Below, in pieces: positions 1 to 6,375 of a DNA stretch of 64,000 nucleotides (position 1 is the stretch's first letter; each line of letters starts with the position of its first letter). The position numbers and the translations under genes are program-made. Source of the DNA: Bradyrhizobium sp. (lineage in GTDB: Bacteria > Pseudomonadota > Alphaproteobacteria > Rhizobiales > Xanthobacteraceae). The stretch is from contig NZ_SSMW01000158.1 in assembly GCF_004799405.1 (NCBI RefSeq), positions 1-64,000 on the forward strand, read 5' to 3'. The notes under the pieces are model-generated. The model was not told where the DNA came from. It saw nothing but the letters and a program-made list of their open reading frames with translations, and did no database searches.

Positions 1-50
1 CAGGGTTACGTGTCGGCTCTGGCTCTCGCGCTGACATTTCCCCTACGCCC

Positions 51-182
51 TCAATGAAATATGCCGTGGGAAATAGACTGCACCATGCTCTCCAGGCCGC
101 TGAATAGTTTGCCGTCGTAATATTGCTGATCCCAAAAAAAGAGGACTGCGAGGACGATCAACGAAGCCACGAACATCCGCAT
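51..182 (-). CDS. Small single-pass membrane protein (43 aa)
   Basis: This 43-residue frame starts MRMFVASLIVLAVLFFWDQQ. A hydrophobic segment at residues 3-17 is followed by a short polar tail, so it should be a membrane-anchored micropeptide with the tail on one face of the membrane. AAAGGGA sits about 8 nt upstream of the ATG and supports this start. It lies 23 bp downstream of another small membrane gene on the same strand, so the two are probably co-transcribed. Short proteins of this shape with a WDxQY motif after the helix are, from memory, common in Bradyrhizobium; no function is known to me. Confidence 0.6.
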   Translation of the reverse strand: MRMFVASLIVLAVLFFWDQQYYDGKLFSGLESMVQSISHGIFH

Positions 183-205
183 CTCAATTTCCCTTTGCCT
201 TCAGC

Positions 206-352
206 CTAGGGCGCGGCGCGCTGATTCCGCTTAATCGAGGCAAACACGTTGCCTATCAGGGAGCCGATGCCGGCTGAGATCAGTGCCAAAGCCAGCATTG
301 CGAGGCCGATGAACACCGCCCAGGACGCTACATTTACCAATATCTGGAACAT
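206..352 (-). CDS. Small hydrophobic membrane protein (48 aa)
   Basis: The frame encodes one long hydrophobic helix (about residues 8-32, rich in Ala, Leu, Ile and Gly) followed by a basic tail ending KRNQRAAP. I place the start at the ATG at 352 because GGAG lies 9 nt upstream of it; the longer frame from a GTG at 388 has no ribosome site. It is followed by the 43-residue membrane gene at 51-182, which suggests a two-gene unit of micropeptides. Function unknown. Confidence 0.5.
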   Translation of the reverse strand: MFQILVNVASWAVFIGLAMLALALISAGIGSLIGNVFASIKRNQRAAP

Positions 353-437
353 TTGCGTTTGCTCCGCCCTCAAGGCTTGCTGATCCACCCCAAGCCCAAA
401 GGGAATTGTCGAGCAACTTTAACGCGAGAGCAAGCGG

Positions 438-644
438 CTATTTCGCCTTCGCCTTGAGCCCGAGCGCGACAAGGCGGCGGATGGCGTGTGCCCGACTAAT
501 TGTCTTGTCTGTTGATGCCGCGATCCAAGCATCGATCGCCGCAAGCTCGGAGGGATGCCAGCGCTCGCCGACTTGGGTACCGCGCCCGGTTGTGGCGGGA
601 CGCCCTCTTTTCTTTTTAGTGGTAACCGGAATTGACTTGGCCAT
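438..644 (-). CDS. Small ribbon-helix-helix-like DNA-binding protein (68 aa)
   Basis: The first 15 residues are basic (TTKKKRGRPATTGRG). They are followed by a short segment with the pattern of an RHH or CopG fold (WHPSELAAIDAWIAA, then ISRAHAIRRLVALGL). Proteins of this type usually act as dimeric repressors in mobile elements and toxin-antitoxin or maintenance modules. No toxin partner is adjacent. The start region is unusual: a 13-bp perfect inverted repeat brackets the ATG (see the separate entry), which points to autoregulation. No convincing Shine-Dalgarno sequence is present. RHH assignment is an inference from pattern, not a search. Confidence 0.6.
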   Translation of the reverse strand: MAKSIPVTTKKKRGRPATTGRGTQVGERWHPSELAAIDAWIAASTDKTISRAHAIRRLVALGLKAKAK

Positions 645-665
645 AAAATTCGGGTTACCACTAAA
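615..665. promoter_or_regulatory. 13-bp perfect inverted repeat around the RHH gene start, candidate operator
   Basis: TTTAGTGGTAACC at 615-627 is repeated as its exact reverse complement at 653-665. The ATG (642-644) lies in the 25-bp spacer. One arm is inside codons 6-10 of the RHH gene and the other is upstream. This is the geometry expected of an autoregulatory site, or of an mRNA hairpin presenting the start codon in its loop. Confidence 0.5.
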
Positions 666-730
666 GCAAGCCGAGGGGAAGCAGCAACTTCCGCCCCGGC
701 TCTAACCCGAGCCACGAGGAGCTTAATCAA

Positions 731-853
731 ATGACCCAGGCTGACAGCGTGCATAGCACGCCACGGACAAACACGTCTGTAACTCGTCGAAGCGCACTCG
801 GTACCATCGCCGCAGCTACGGCCGTCTTCGTCGCCACCGTCGCATTCAGTTAG
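731..853 (+). CDS. Short ORF with twin-arginine-like N-terminus (40 aa), possibly a remnant
   Basis: GAGGAG precedes the ATG by about 9 nt. The 40-residue product contains TRRSALGTIAAATAVF and ends VATVAFS, that is, a polar n-region with an Arg pair followed by a hydrophobic stretch, as in Tat or Sec signal peptides. From memory, longer Bradyrhizobium proteins start with a very similar segment, so this may be only the surviving 5' part of such a gene. It may equally be a genuine short membrane peptide. It lies head to head with no close partner. Confidence 0.4.
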   Translation: MTQADSVHSTPRTNTSVTRRSALGTIAAATAVFVATVAFS

Positions 854-859
854 GCCGGA

Positions 860-1087
860 CTACGCCATCTGACGCCACGGCTTGTCACTACCCCGTGGCT
901 GAACAGCCATCGGACCGGCGTGCATTTGTATCTTGTCACGCCGCTGGAAACGCCACGCGCTCTCGTGGCGGGCTAGTTCCTGCCACCGCTCTGCTTGGCC
1001 TAGCCATTTGCTGCCGTGTTCGGGGTCCGCCTTGGCACGCTCACGAAACAACCGCTCCATTCCTCTGCAGTCGGTAAGATCGATCAT
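860..1087 (-). CDS. Conserved small hypothetical protein (75 aa)
   Basis: The ATG at 1087 is chosen because GAGGAG lies exactly 8 nt upstream; the GTG at 1096 would overlap that site. The protein has a charged helical first half (DCRGMERLFRERAKADPEHG, then KWLGQAERWQELARHE). This resembles, from memory, a family of short Bradyrhizobium proteins of unknown function with a KWLGEAERW core. No membrane segment, no signal peptide and no cysteine pair is present. Function unknown. Confidence 0.55.
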   Translation of the reverse strand: MIDLTDCRGMERLFRERAKADPEHGSKWLGQAERWQELARHESAWRFQRRDKIQMHAGPMAVQPRGSDKPWRQMA

Positions 1088-1186
1088 GAGAGTCACTCCT
1101 CAATCCCCCACGCCCTTGTGCTCTCGAAATTGGAAACTGAATAGACAGTGGCCCTGACGTTGTCGCTCACGAACCGGTGTGCGGAA

Positions 1187-1402
1187 TTATTGGGCAGCGC
1201 CCCGCCTATGCGCCGGCATCTTGCGCTGCTTGCCGTCGAGGCCGACGCGGGGTTGGTCGTCATCCAACTGGTCAGCGTTAACCAGTTCATTGCGGGCATT
1301 TCGGACGGTGTTTTTTGCCACTCCAAGTTCTGCGGCAATCGCCCGATCCGACATCTGCGGATTGGCCGCTATCGCTTCCGCCGCCCGCTGCGCTTTCGAC
1401 AT
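1187..1402 (-). CDS. Small helix-turn-helix protein (71 aa), possibly a fragment
   Basis: Residues 1-36 (MSKAQRAAEAIAANPQMSDR, then AIAAELGVAKNTVRNAR) form a clear helix-turn-helix of the type found in ParB-like and replication/transfer proteins. The C-terminal part has RVGLDGKQRK, a motif that in my memory follows such helices. The ATG at 1402 starts where homology-like sequence starts. Upstream in the same reading direction the frame is joined to a fragment of another gene, so the true N-terminus may have been lost. No Shine-Dalgarno sequence is obvious. A DNA-binding role is likely; the target is unknown. Confidence 0.5.
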   Translation of the reverse strand: MSKAQRAAEAIAANPQMSDRAIAAELGVAKNTVRNARNELVNADQLDDDQPRVGLDGKQRKMPAHRRGAAQ

Positions 1403-1427
1403 TAATGGCGTGCCGCAGTGGGCAGAA

Positions 1428-1493
1428 CTGGGCCGCTTGCTCTCGGCATTCATCGGCCTGCGCTCGAAATCGAGATGCCTCCTGTTCGGACAT
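1428..1493 (-). pseudogene. 5' fragment of a small conserved hypothetical gene
   Basis: About 22 codons (MSEQEASRFRAQADECREQA plus two) match, from memory, the start of a very common rhizobial short protein that normally continues for 60-70 residues with a helical, Arg/Glu-rich tail. Here the similarity stops and the sequence passes into the HTH gene region in another frame, so this is a deletion remnant. Confidence 0.4.
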
Positions 1494-1504
1494 TTCAATG
1501 GGCC

Positions 1505-1722
1505 TTACTTCCGTGGGCGCTTTTCTTCTTTCGATAGATCGGACAGAAAACTCTCCAGCGCTTGCTTTCCGGCAAATCGCGCAGCCGCGTCCGATTGGTA
1601 TCCGTCACCGGTCATCTTAATGCCGAGCGGCCTGCTCTTGCGGTGTATCTCCCAGCTCCAGTGATCCGGGTGCTCCCCGCGTCGAGGATGACGACATAAT
1701 CGTTGATCGGATCGGGTGCCAT
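1505..1722 (-). pseudogene. Frameshifted conserved hypothetical gene (about 72 codons)
   Basis: Two frames join into one protein. The first is MAPDPINDYVVILDAG from the ATG at 1722. The second runs EHPDHWSWEIHRKSRPLG, IKMTGDGYQSDAAARF and onward to KRPRK and a TAA at 1505. The switch falls in a run of four G on the coding strand (1675-1678); one extra G would restore a continuous 72-residue frame. From memory the joined sequence matches a short rhizobial protein family with an HPDHWSWEI core. It is either a pseudogene or a homopolymer sequencing error. Confidence 0.55.
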
Positions 1723-1774
1723 AACAGGCACACTAGCCTCGATTGCCGCACCGCAGCAGACCGTAATTTAAGCA

Positions 1775-1832
1775 AAACAGGCCACTGCGAAAATCAAATT
1801 AGGCCACTGAGGGTCGAAACAGGCCAGTACCC
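1775..1832. repeat. Triple direct repeat resembling an IS21-family terminus
   Basis: Three related units start AAA at 1775, 1796 and 1817, a spacing of exactly 21 bp: AAACAGGCCACTG, AAATTAGGCCACTG and AAACAGGCCAGTA. Multiple terminal repeats of this kind are a known feature of IS21-family ends, where they are thought to be transposase-binding sites. No istA or istB frame is nearby, so this is a remnant. Confidence 0.45.
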
Positions 1833-1915
1833 TCCGCCGCCGCCTCCGCCGTTGTCGCCAAAACCAGCCGAACCTATGCGGCGGCGTTTATTATAAAAGC
1901 GGACCGGGGCTCCGA

Positions 1916-2143
1916 ATGGCTCGATCCTTTTTGAAGTGGTCGGCTGTTGAGCTGGCGGAGAAAGCAGGCGTAGGTCTGTCTACCATCCAGCGCATGGAAT
2001 TGGATGACGGCTTTCCGGCGGCGCGGGGCGGTAATATCGAGGCCGTCTATAAGACCCTCATTGCGGCCGGCGTCACGTTCTTGCCTGAGACGGACGAGGG
2101 TGTTGGCGTGAGGGGCAAGCACAAAGCGAAGCGCACGCGCTAG
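1916..2143 (+). CDS. Small XRE-type HTH regulator (75 aa), N-terminally short
   Basis: The sequence WSAVELAEKAGVGLSTIQRM followed by NIEAVYKTLIAAGVTFLPE matches a widespread rhizobial and phage family of minimal XRE/Cro-type regulators: helix-turn-helix, then a helix ending in (V/T)xFLPE. Those proteins usually begin about eight residues earlier (a Gln-Cys-Arg-Ala-Ala-Arg type segment). Here the upstream codons do not resemble that, so the gene appears clipped at its 5' end and may now start at this ATG. The C-terminal tail is basic (GKHKAKRTR). Probably a DNA-binding regulator of the surrounding mobile DNA. Confidence 0.6.
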   Translation: MARSFLKWSAVELAEKAGVGLSTIQRMELDDGFPAARGGNIEAVYKTLIAAGVTFLPETDEGVGVRGKHKAKRTR

Positions 2144-2345
2144 GCTTGGCGGTCGCACGAAGGAAGTCACCGAGGCATCGCGTTACATCAATGGATTGGC
2201 CCGCATGGCGCGCCGGGACGAAGCACCGCAATACCGCGCCGTCGAAAGCGGCTGGTTGGTGTAGTCTGACTTGTGTCAGCCACTACGCCGGCCTAGCATT
2301 GGTTGCCTAGCTCAAACGGCCTCGTGCCAAACGGAGGAAAGGACG

Positions 2346-2396
2346 ATGATCCGAACGGTCCTCCTATTGGCTTTACTGCCCGGCGCTGCGACGTGA
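2346..2396 (+). CDS. 16-codon leader ORF ahead of the lipoprotein gene
   Basis: GGAGG lies about 8 nt before an ATG that opens MIRTVLLLALLPGAAT and stops at 2394-2396. The stop overlaps the GTG start of the lipoprotein frame (GTGA, 2393-2396). This is the only strong ribosome site in the region, so lipoprotein translation is probably coupled to it. The peptide itself looks like a signal sequence. It could instead be the original start of the lipoprotein gene after a frameshift. Confidence 0.45.
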   Translation: MIRTVLLLALLPGAAT

Positions 2397-2719
2397 CGTG
2401 CCTCGCAAGAGCGGCTACGGCGATCCTGGCGCTTCTGCTGTTATCTGGGTGCATGTCTCCTGCGGAAATGGCGGCAAACGACGACGCGCGGTGCTCGTCG
2501 TATGGCCTAAATTACGGAACCCCTGAATATGGTCAGTGCCGAATGGCCGCCGATCAGCAAAGACAGGCCGCAATGGCGCAGCTCGCGGGGGACATGCGCG
2601 CTCAAGAGGCTCAACGAGTCCAGCAGTTCCAGCGGGACCAACAAAACTACTCCCGACCGCAGGTAAACTGCACCACCATGGCAATGGGCGGGGGCATGTC
2701 CTCGACGAACTGCCAATAA
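2393..2719 (+). CDS. Small lipoprotein (108 aa)
   Basis: From the GTG at 2393 the product has a short hydrophobic signal (AATAILALLLLSGC) with an obvious lipobox (LSGC). It should therefore be lipidated at the cysteine and anchored in the envelope. The mature part has ARCSSYGLNYGTPEYGQCRM, a two-cysteine pattern seen in small rhizobial lipoproteins, then a Gln-rich helical stretch (MRAQEAQRVQQFQRDQQN), and ends with a second pair of cysteines (NCTT, TNCQ). The start is uncertain because no ribosome site of its own is present; it overlaps the stop of a 16-codon leader ORF. Function unknown. Confidence 0.6.
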   Translation: MTCLARAATAILALLLLSGCMSPAEMAANDDARCSSYGLNYGTPEYGQCRMAADQQRQAAMAQLAGDMRAQEAQRVQQFQRDQQNYSRPQVNCTTMAMGGGMSSTNCQ

Positions 2720-2790
2720 CCCCCGCCAAGTAATGTTCGCATGAGTTGATCGCGCCCGCGCGGCGGAAAGCTATTTGGAGGGTTACTACG

Positions 2791-3036
2791 GTGGGCATTT
2801 CCCGTCGCTATAGTCACTTCGTCTTTGGAGTCATCCAATCCGGCCTGACCTCGCTAATCGCGGCGGGGATAGCGAGTTTTCCTGCGCAGAGCTTGCTGCA
2901 CTTCCTTCAGCACTGGACGGTCTCTTGGCTGATCGCGTGGGCCGCGATGCTCCCGATTGTAGTCTTGGCTGCTCCCGCGATCCGCGCCTTGTCATTGCGG
3001 TTAACTGCGGAACCTGATGAAGAGGCCGCCAACTGA
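2791..3036 (+). CDS. DUF2798-family membrane protein (81 aa)
   Basis: GGAGG is placed 9 nt before the GTG at 2791, so this start is preferred over the ATG at 2746. The product begins MGISRRYSHFVFGVIQSGLT. It has two transmembrane helices (about residues 10-32 and 44-66) separated by the short stretch LLHFLQHW, ending with a charged tail. This arrangement matches DUF2798, a family of two-helix inner-membrane proteins of unknown function. It sits downstream of the lipoprotein gene in the same direction with a 71-bp gap, so co-transcription is possible. Confidence 0.75.
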   Translation: MGISRRYSHFVFGVIQSGLTSLIAAGIASFPAQSLLHFLQHWTVSWLIAWAAMLPIVVLAAPAIRALSLRLTAEPDEEAAN

Positions 3037-3072
3037 GGCGGCCCGACGCACACTTGCCGGGAATGTGCATGC

Positions 3073-3152
3073 GCCGGGCCTAGCCGGGTTATAAGGGCGT
3101 GCCCGGCCTGTGTTGGATTGAAGCAATACCCGTGCCGACTGAGGCGCCCTTA
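3073..3152. repeat. Two interlocking inverted repeats
   Basis: GCCGGGC (3073-3079) pairs with GCCCGGC (3101-3107). TAAGGGCG (3092-3099), which lies in the loop of the first pair, matches CGCCCTTA at 3145-3152. The two hairpins are mutually interlocked, as in a pseudoknot or a pair of alternative structures. No T-run follows, so it is not a classical terminator. Confidence 0.3.
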
Positions 3153-3362
3153 CTTATCTCTAACAATGCGAGCTAGCTGTTCTTTCAGCCATGCGTTCTC
3201 TTGCTTGAGGGATTTGATGGTGTGTTGGAGCGTCAGCACATCGGGCGGCTTGGTGCGGGCTGGCAGCGGACCAGGTGGCGTGATCTTCTCTTGGTAAAGG
3301 TAAACCATCACGAAGTGATCCCATCCTCGTGAACCAAGAGCCCTTGGAGTGGATTGTTCCAC
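3150..3362 (-). CDS. Possible small coiled-coil protein (up to 70 aa), uncertain
   Basis: The frame ends with a convincing amphipathic helix (LTLQHTIKSLKQENAWLKEQ, then LARIVRDK) of the leucine-zipper-like kind found at the ends of small rhizobial proteins. The first half (WDHFVMVYLYQEKITPPG) is not typical. Several starts are possible and none has a ribosome site. It is most likely the surviving 3' part of a longer gene. No function can be assigned. Confidence 0.3.
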   Translation of the reverse strand: MEQSTPRALGSRGWDHFVMVYLYQEKITPPGPLPARTKPPDVLTLQHTIKSLKQENAWLKEQLARIVRDK

Positions 3363-3389
3363 AACTGAGCATCACGAAAGGCTCCAAAA

Positions 3390-3451
3390 GGGGCCACTCT
3401 CAAAATCGGGTACTGTCCTAATTAGGACACTCGCGGCGGCAGATTAGGACA
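3390..3451. repeat. Second set of IS21-like end motifs with a 16-bp palindrome
   Basis: GGCCACT-N3-AAAATC (3392-3407) repeats the motif at 1780-1795. GGGTACTGTCCT (3408-3419) is the reverse complement of AGGCCAGTACCC (1821-1832) with one mismatch. TGTCCTAATTAGGACA (3414-3429) is a perfect palindrome, and ATTAGGACA recurs at 3443-3451, 22 bp after its first copy. This looks like ends of related insertion sequences, or a regulatory site built from them. Confidence 0.4.
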
Positions 3452-3532
3452 GTCCGCTGGAACCAATTTTGCCGGTGCAACTTACTAATTGAACCACCGG
3501 ATGCACCCGCCCAATGCAATTCCGATGGAATG

Positions 3533-3576
3533 ACGGCCTCAGTCCTGTCCAGCGCTGGGGCCGTTTCTTTATTTTC
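3533..3576 (+). terminator. Rho-independent terminator without an obvious upstream gene
   Basis: ACGGCCTCAG (3533-3542) pairs over ten positions (one G-T) with CTGGGGCCGT (3555-3564) across a 12-nt loop. TTTCTTTATTTT follows immediately. The nearest plus-strand gene ends at 3036, about 500 bp away, so a short untranslated RNA between them is possible. Confidence 0.5.
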
Positions 3577-3830
3577 CCGTCGGTACGAGCTTGATGACGG
3601 TGCTCTTAGCGCCGAGCCGCTTTTCACGAGCCGCCTCATATCGCTTTTTAACTTAGCCTCTGCGAGAATGCGGACTTCCGAGGCGTCAAAATAGCCAGCT
3701 CGGAAATCGGTGAAATCCTCCATATTGTCGTGGTGCGTTGCGATGATGACGCCTGCGGCGGCCGATCCCGCGGGTCCCAGTCGGCAGGCCGGGGCGACGG
3801 CAAGAGCGTTTTGACGCGGCCAATGCGTCA

Positions 3831-4046
3831 CTAGTCGAGAAGCGGGTTTTCGACCGATTGCCGTTTGCCGTGTTTTTTCAGCAAATCATTGAACGCCTCG
3901 ACTGCCAGGGCGTTTAGCGTGGTGTCCTTTTCCACCGCCAGGAGCCGCAGGGCGCGCTAGCCATCGGCATTTATGCGGGTCAGTACAGATTTGAACGACC
4001 CGGGGTCACGGGCGGTCGGTCCGGTGATCTTTGGCTTGCGGCCCAT
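3831..4046 (-). pseudogene. RHH-type small protein with an in-frame amber codon
   Basis: From the ATG at 4046 (AGGGGG ribosome site 6 nt upstream) the frame reads MGRKPKITGPTARDPGSFKS, then VLTRINADG, then a TAG at 3957-3959. It continues in frame RALRLLAVEKDTTLNALAVE, AFNDLLKKHGKR and QSVENPLLD to a TAG at 3831. From memory the intact family has Trp at the position of the internal TAG, so one G-to-A change (TGG to TAG) broke it at codon 30 of 71. The family is an RHH-like protein of rhizobial plasmids and islands. The intact 41 codons after the stop suggest a recent mutation. The 5' part also forms the end of the longer DUF4011 frame. Confidence 0.6.
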
Positions 4047-6116
4047 GAGTTCCCCCTGATGGATTGCCGGACGAGCGTCCAGTTCTCTTTGGGCATTCAG
4101 AGCTTCGGTAAGCTGATCCGGGACGAGCTGCGAAACCACCCCCACCATCTCGGGAACGGGCCCGTCATCAAGCGCCTTACTAGCGCGAACCGTTGTTCGC
4201 AGGTCTGCAATGGATCCGATCTCAAAGTCGGAGTTGTCGGCAATGCAGGAAGAAAGCGTGCGCCCCGATCCGTCGATTTTGACGAGGCACACAAGGAGAT
4301 CGTCCAACTGGGCACTCTGGACATTACCGAACCCAGCCTTGTTCCAGCGGGAGTCGGCCGGATGACCAAACGAACGCAAAAAGGTTTCGCTGGCACCTAC
4401 AAATCGACCAAGATCGCCCTCGACTTGTGAAAGATTGGCAGCGCTGTTCAGCAACTCCGCCGGCAACCTCACCCCAGACAGAGCTTCAACGGCGCCCGAG
4501 TTCAAGGTCGATCCTCGCAGTGCCTGCCAAATCAGGTCAAACGGGGTCCGACCGCTCGCCTGAACAGCGTGCAAGGCATCAAGATACCTGGCAATCTCAA
4601 CCCTGTTTTCACGCAGTGAACGACCAGGTGCCGCCGGCACCGCAATCGGCTGAACCTTTAATCGCTCCTCAATGCTTTCAAGTACCGCCTTGGGCGAAGC
4701 CTTGTCCGAATGAAGCTCGAGGCAGAACTCACCAATCCCGGCTTTGCCGAGCCTGCGCTTCACGACCTCCAACGCAGCCTGCTTTTCCGCCACGAAGAGA
4801 ATCGTCTTGTTCGCTGCCAGGCCGTTCGCAATGATGTTCGCGATCGTCTGTGATTTACCCGTACCGGGCGGACCATGAATCACAAGGTTATGACCCTTCA
4901 TCGCGTCGATGAGGGCGCTGTGCTGCGATGCATCCGCGTCCTGAATCAAAAACGGAGCGAGCGCCTCGATTTGCGGGTCATCTATTGAGTAGTCCGTCGG
5001 ATCGCCCGGAAGCAGAGCGCCATCTCCGGTGTCTCCGGTCGCATCGGTCCCCCGCAAGATCGACCCCACGAGGGGGTGATCAACGGGATCCACTGTCCAA
5101 TTGTCCGGACTCAAATCCGCATAGACCGCAAATCTACCGAACGCGAAGTGGCCCAGGACCATCCATCGATGTATCTGCCATCGTCCGAGCCCCGCGATGG
5201 CTTCTCTGACGCCCTCGAAATAGGCTTCGATCGAGCCCACCCCCTCCTCGTCGCCATTTTCAAATGCGGGGAGTTTGCGGTGAAAAGATACATGGGTTTC
5301 GAGAAGCTTTTGAAGGCTGAGGTTTGATTCCGCCGAGCCTTCGCTCGCCGACAATGAGTACGTGTTTTTACCGTACTGCTTCTTTACGTCTACTGTCACC
5401 GGAAGAAGCAACAACGGTGCGAAGGCCTTTTTGTCGGATGCGTCCGAATCATACCATTCGAGAAAACCGAACGAGAGGAACAGGGTTGAAATACCCATTT
5501 CCTGTTCCGCAAGCTTCGCGTCGGCGACTATTTTCCCCATTATCCGATCGAGCTCGTCCGGAAACTTGAGTGTCTGAAGTGCTGCGTCGCTATGCGACGG
5601 CTTTGTCTTCACGGGGCTGAGCTCGAAATTCGGATCGATGCCTGCCTGACGAGCGAGGTCTGCCCGGTTTATTTCGGCCTTCTTGGGACGAGGAGGAAGT
5701 CCGAATTCGCTTCTGATATGGTCGCGAAGTTCGCGTTCGAGTTTGGCCAACGCCAATTCGTCATCGCGTCCGGTGCTCTCGAGTGCCTCCAACTTCGTCA
5801 GATACTCAAGATTCGAGACCTTTGCATGCTCTAGGGCGCCTACGAACTCTTCTGTTTTTTCTTCCGGTGGCACGTTTTCCGGCTCGTCAAGAGGCTCTAT
5901 CCGGAGCGTCGCGTCGTCGCCAGCCAACTTCTTGTAGATCTCGTCCATCACCTCGTCGACAATCTGAAGGTGCCTCTTGGACCTGTTACCGAGGTTGTAG
6001 TTTAGCATCCGGTTCTTTTTGGAGAGATCAAGCAGTTTTAGACGGAGGCGTCCGTACACCTCCGTCAGTCGGCCCCGCTCGCCCAAATCGTCAACGATGG
6101 TCACGGGATTTCCCAT
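3957..6116 (-). pseudogene. DUF4011/SF1-type helicase, C-terminally truncated and fused to an RHH gene
   Basis: The N-terminal third matches DUF4011 (LRLKLLDLSKKNRMLNYNLG near residues 24-43 and the STLFLSFGFLEWYD block near 212). A superfamily 1 helicase Walker A (GPPGTGKSQTIANIIANG) follows at about residues 412-429 with an adjacent motif-Ia-like stretch (ILFVAEKQAALEVVKRRLG). Full-length relatives usually exceed 1,500 residues and carry motifs II-VI and often a nuclease-like C-terminus. All of that is missing here. The frame instead passes through about ten unrelated residues into the complete start of an RHH gene at 4046 (residue 691) and ends at that gene's internal amber codon. ATP binding may persist, but helicase activity is not expected. 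Such helicases have been noted in bacterial defence islands. No ribosome site is visible. Confidence 0.7.
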
Positions 6117-6159
6117 GATGCGCAGCTAACAAATCCCAGGCCTCCCCTTTGCGCGCAGC

Positions 6160-6375
6160 CTAGACCGCTTTACTTGCCGCTCGTTCGCGCTTCCTCTTGC
6201 TTAACCAATCCCGTACTGCCTTTTCCACGGCGTGGGACATCTTGATGTCGTCCTCAACAGCCGCGACCTTGACCGACTTTATGACATCCTGGTCCATGAT
6301 AATCAGCACCTGTCGTTTCCCCGCAGGCGCACGAGCACGGGCCTTAACGGGTTTCTTTTTGAGCTGAGACGGCAT
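6160..6375 (-). CDS. CopG/RHH-like small DNA-binding protein (71 aa)
   Basis: The product starts MPSQLKKKPVKARARAPAGK (basic arm). It continues RQVLIIMDQDVIKSVKVAAV and then MSHAVEKAVRDWLSKRKRER. The beta strand plus two helices fit the ribbon-helix-helix fold of CopG/ParD-like repressors, and the MDQDxIKxVKVAAVED core is, from memory, common in rhizobial islands. I chose the ATG at 6375 because upstream residues in the longer frame (from a GTG at 6474) do not belong to the family. The ribosome site is weak. It is divergent from nothing and lies 43 bp upstream of the truncated helicase, so co-transcription with it is possible. Confidence 0.65.
   Translation of the reverse strand: MPSQLKKKPVKARARAPAGKRQVLIIMDQDVIKSVKVAAVEDDIKMSHAVEKAVRDWLSKRKRERAASKAV

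Larger units (their letters stand above)
3363..3830. other. Stretch without a convincing gene; repeats and a terminator
   Basis: A minus-strand frame at 3418-3831 starts with a GTG overlapping the TAG of the RHH remnant, but its composition changes along its length and I do not recognise it; an inner part (MEDFTDFRAGYFDASEVRIL) could be a gene fragment. The segment also holds a 16-bp palindrome with a further half-site (3414-3451), a second set of IS21-like end motifs, a CCGGTG/CACCGG inverted pair near 3473-3501, and a plus-strand terminator (3533-3576) with no gene in front of it. Confidence 0.5.

Noticed and set aside
2144..2264. Plus-strand tail ending YRAVESGWLV
   Set aside because: Open frame without a credible start; possibly a gene remnant, but too little to call.
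3418..3831. 137-codon minus-strand frame starting with GTG at the stop of the RHH remnant
   Set aside because: Overlaps the IS-like repeats and a terminator and changes character along its length; an inner fragment may be real, but not the whole frame.
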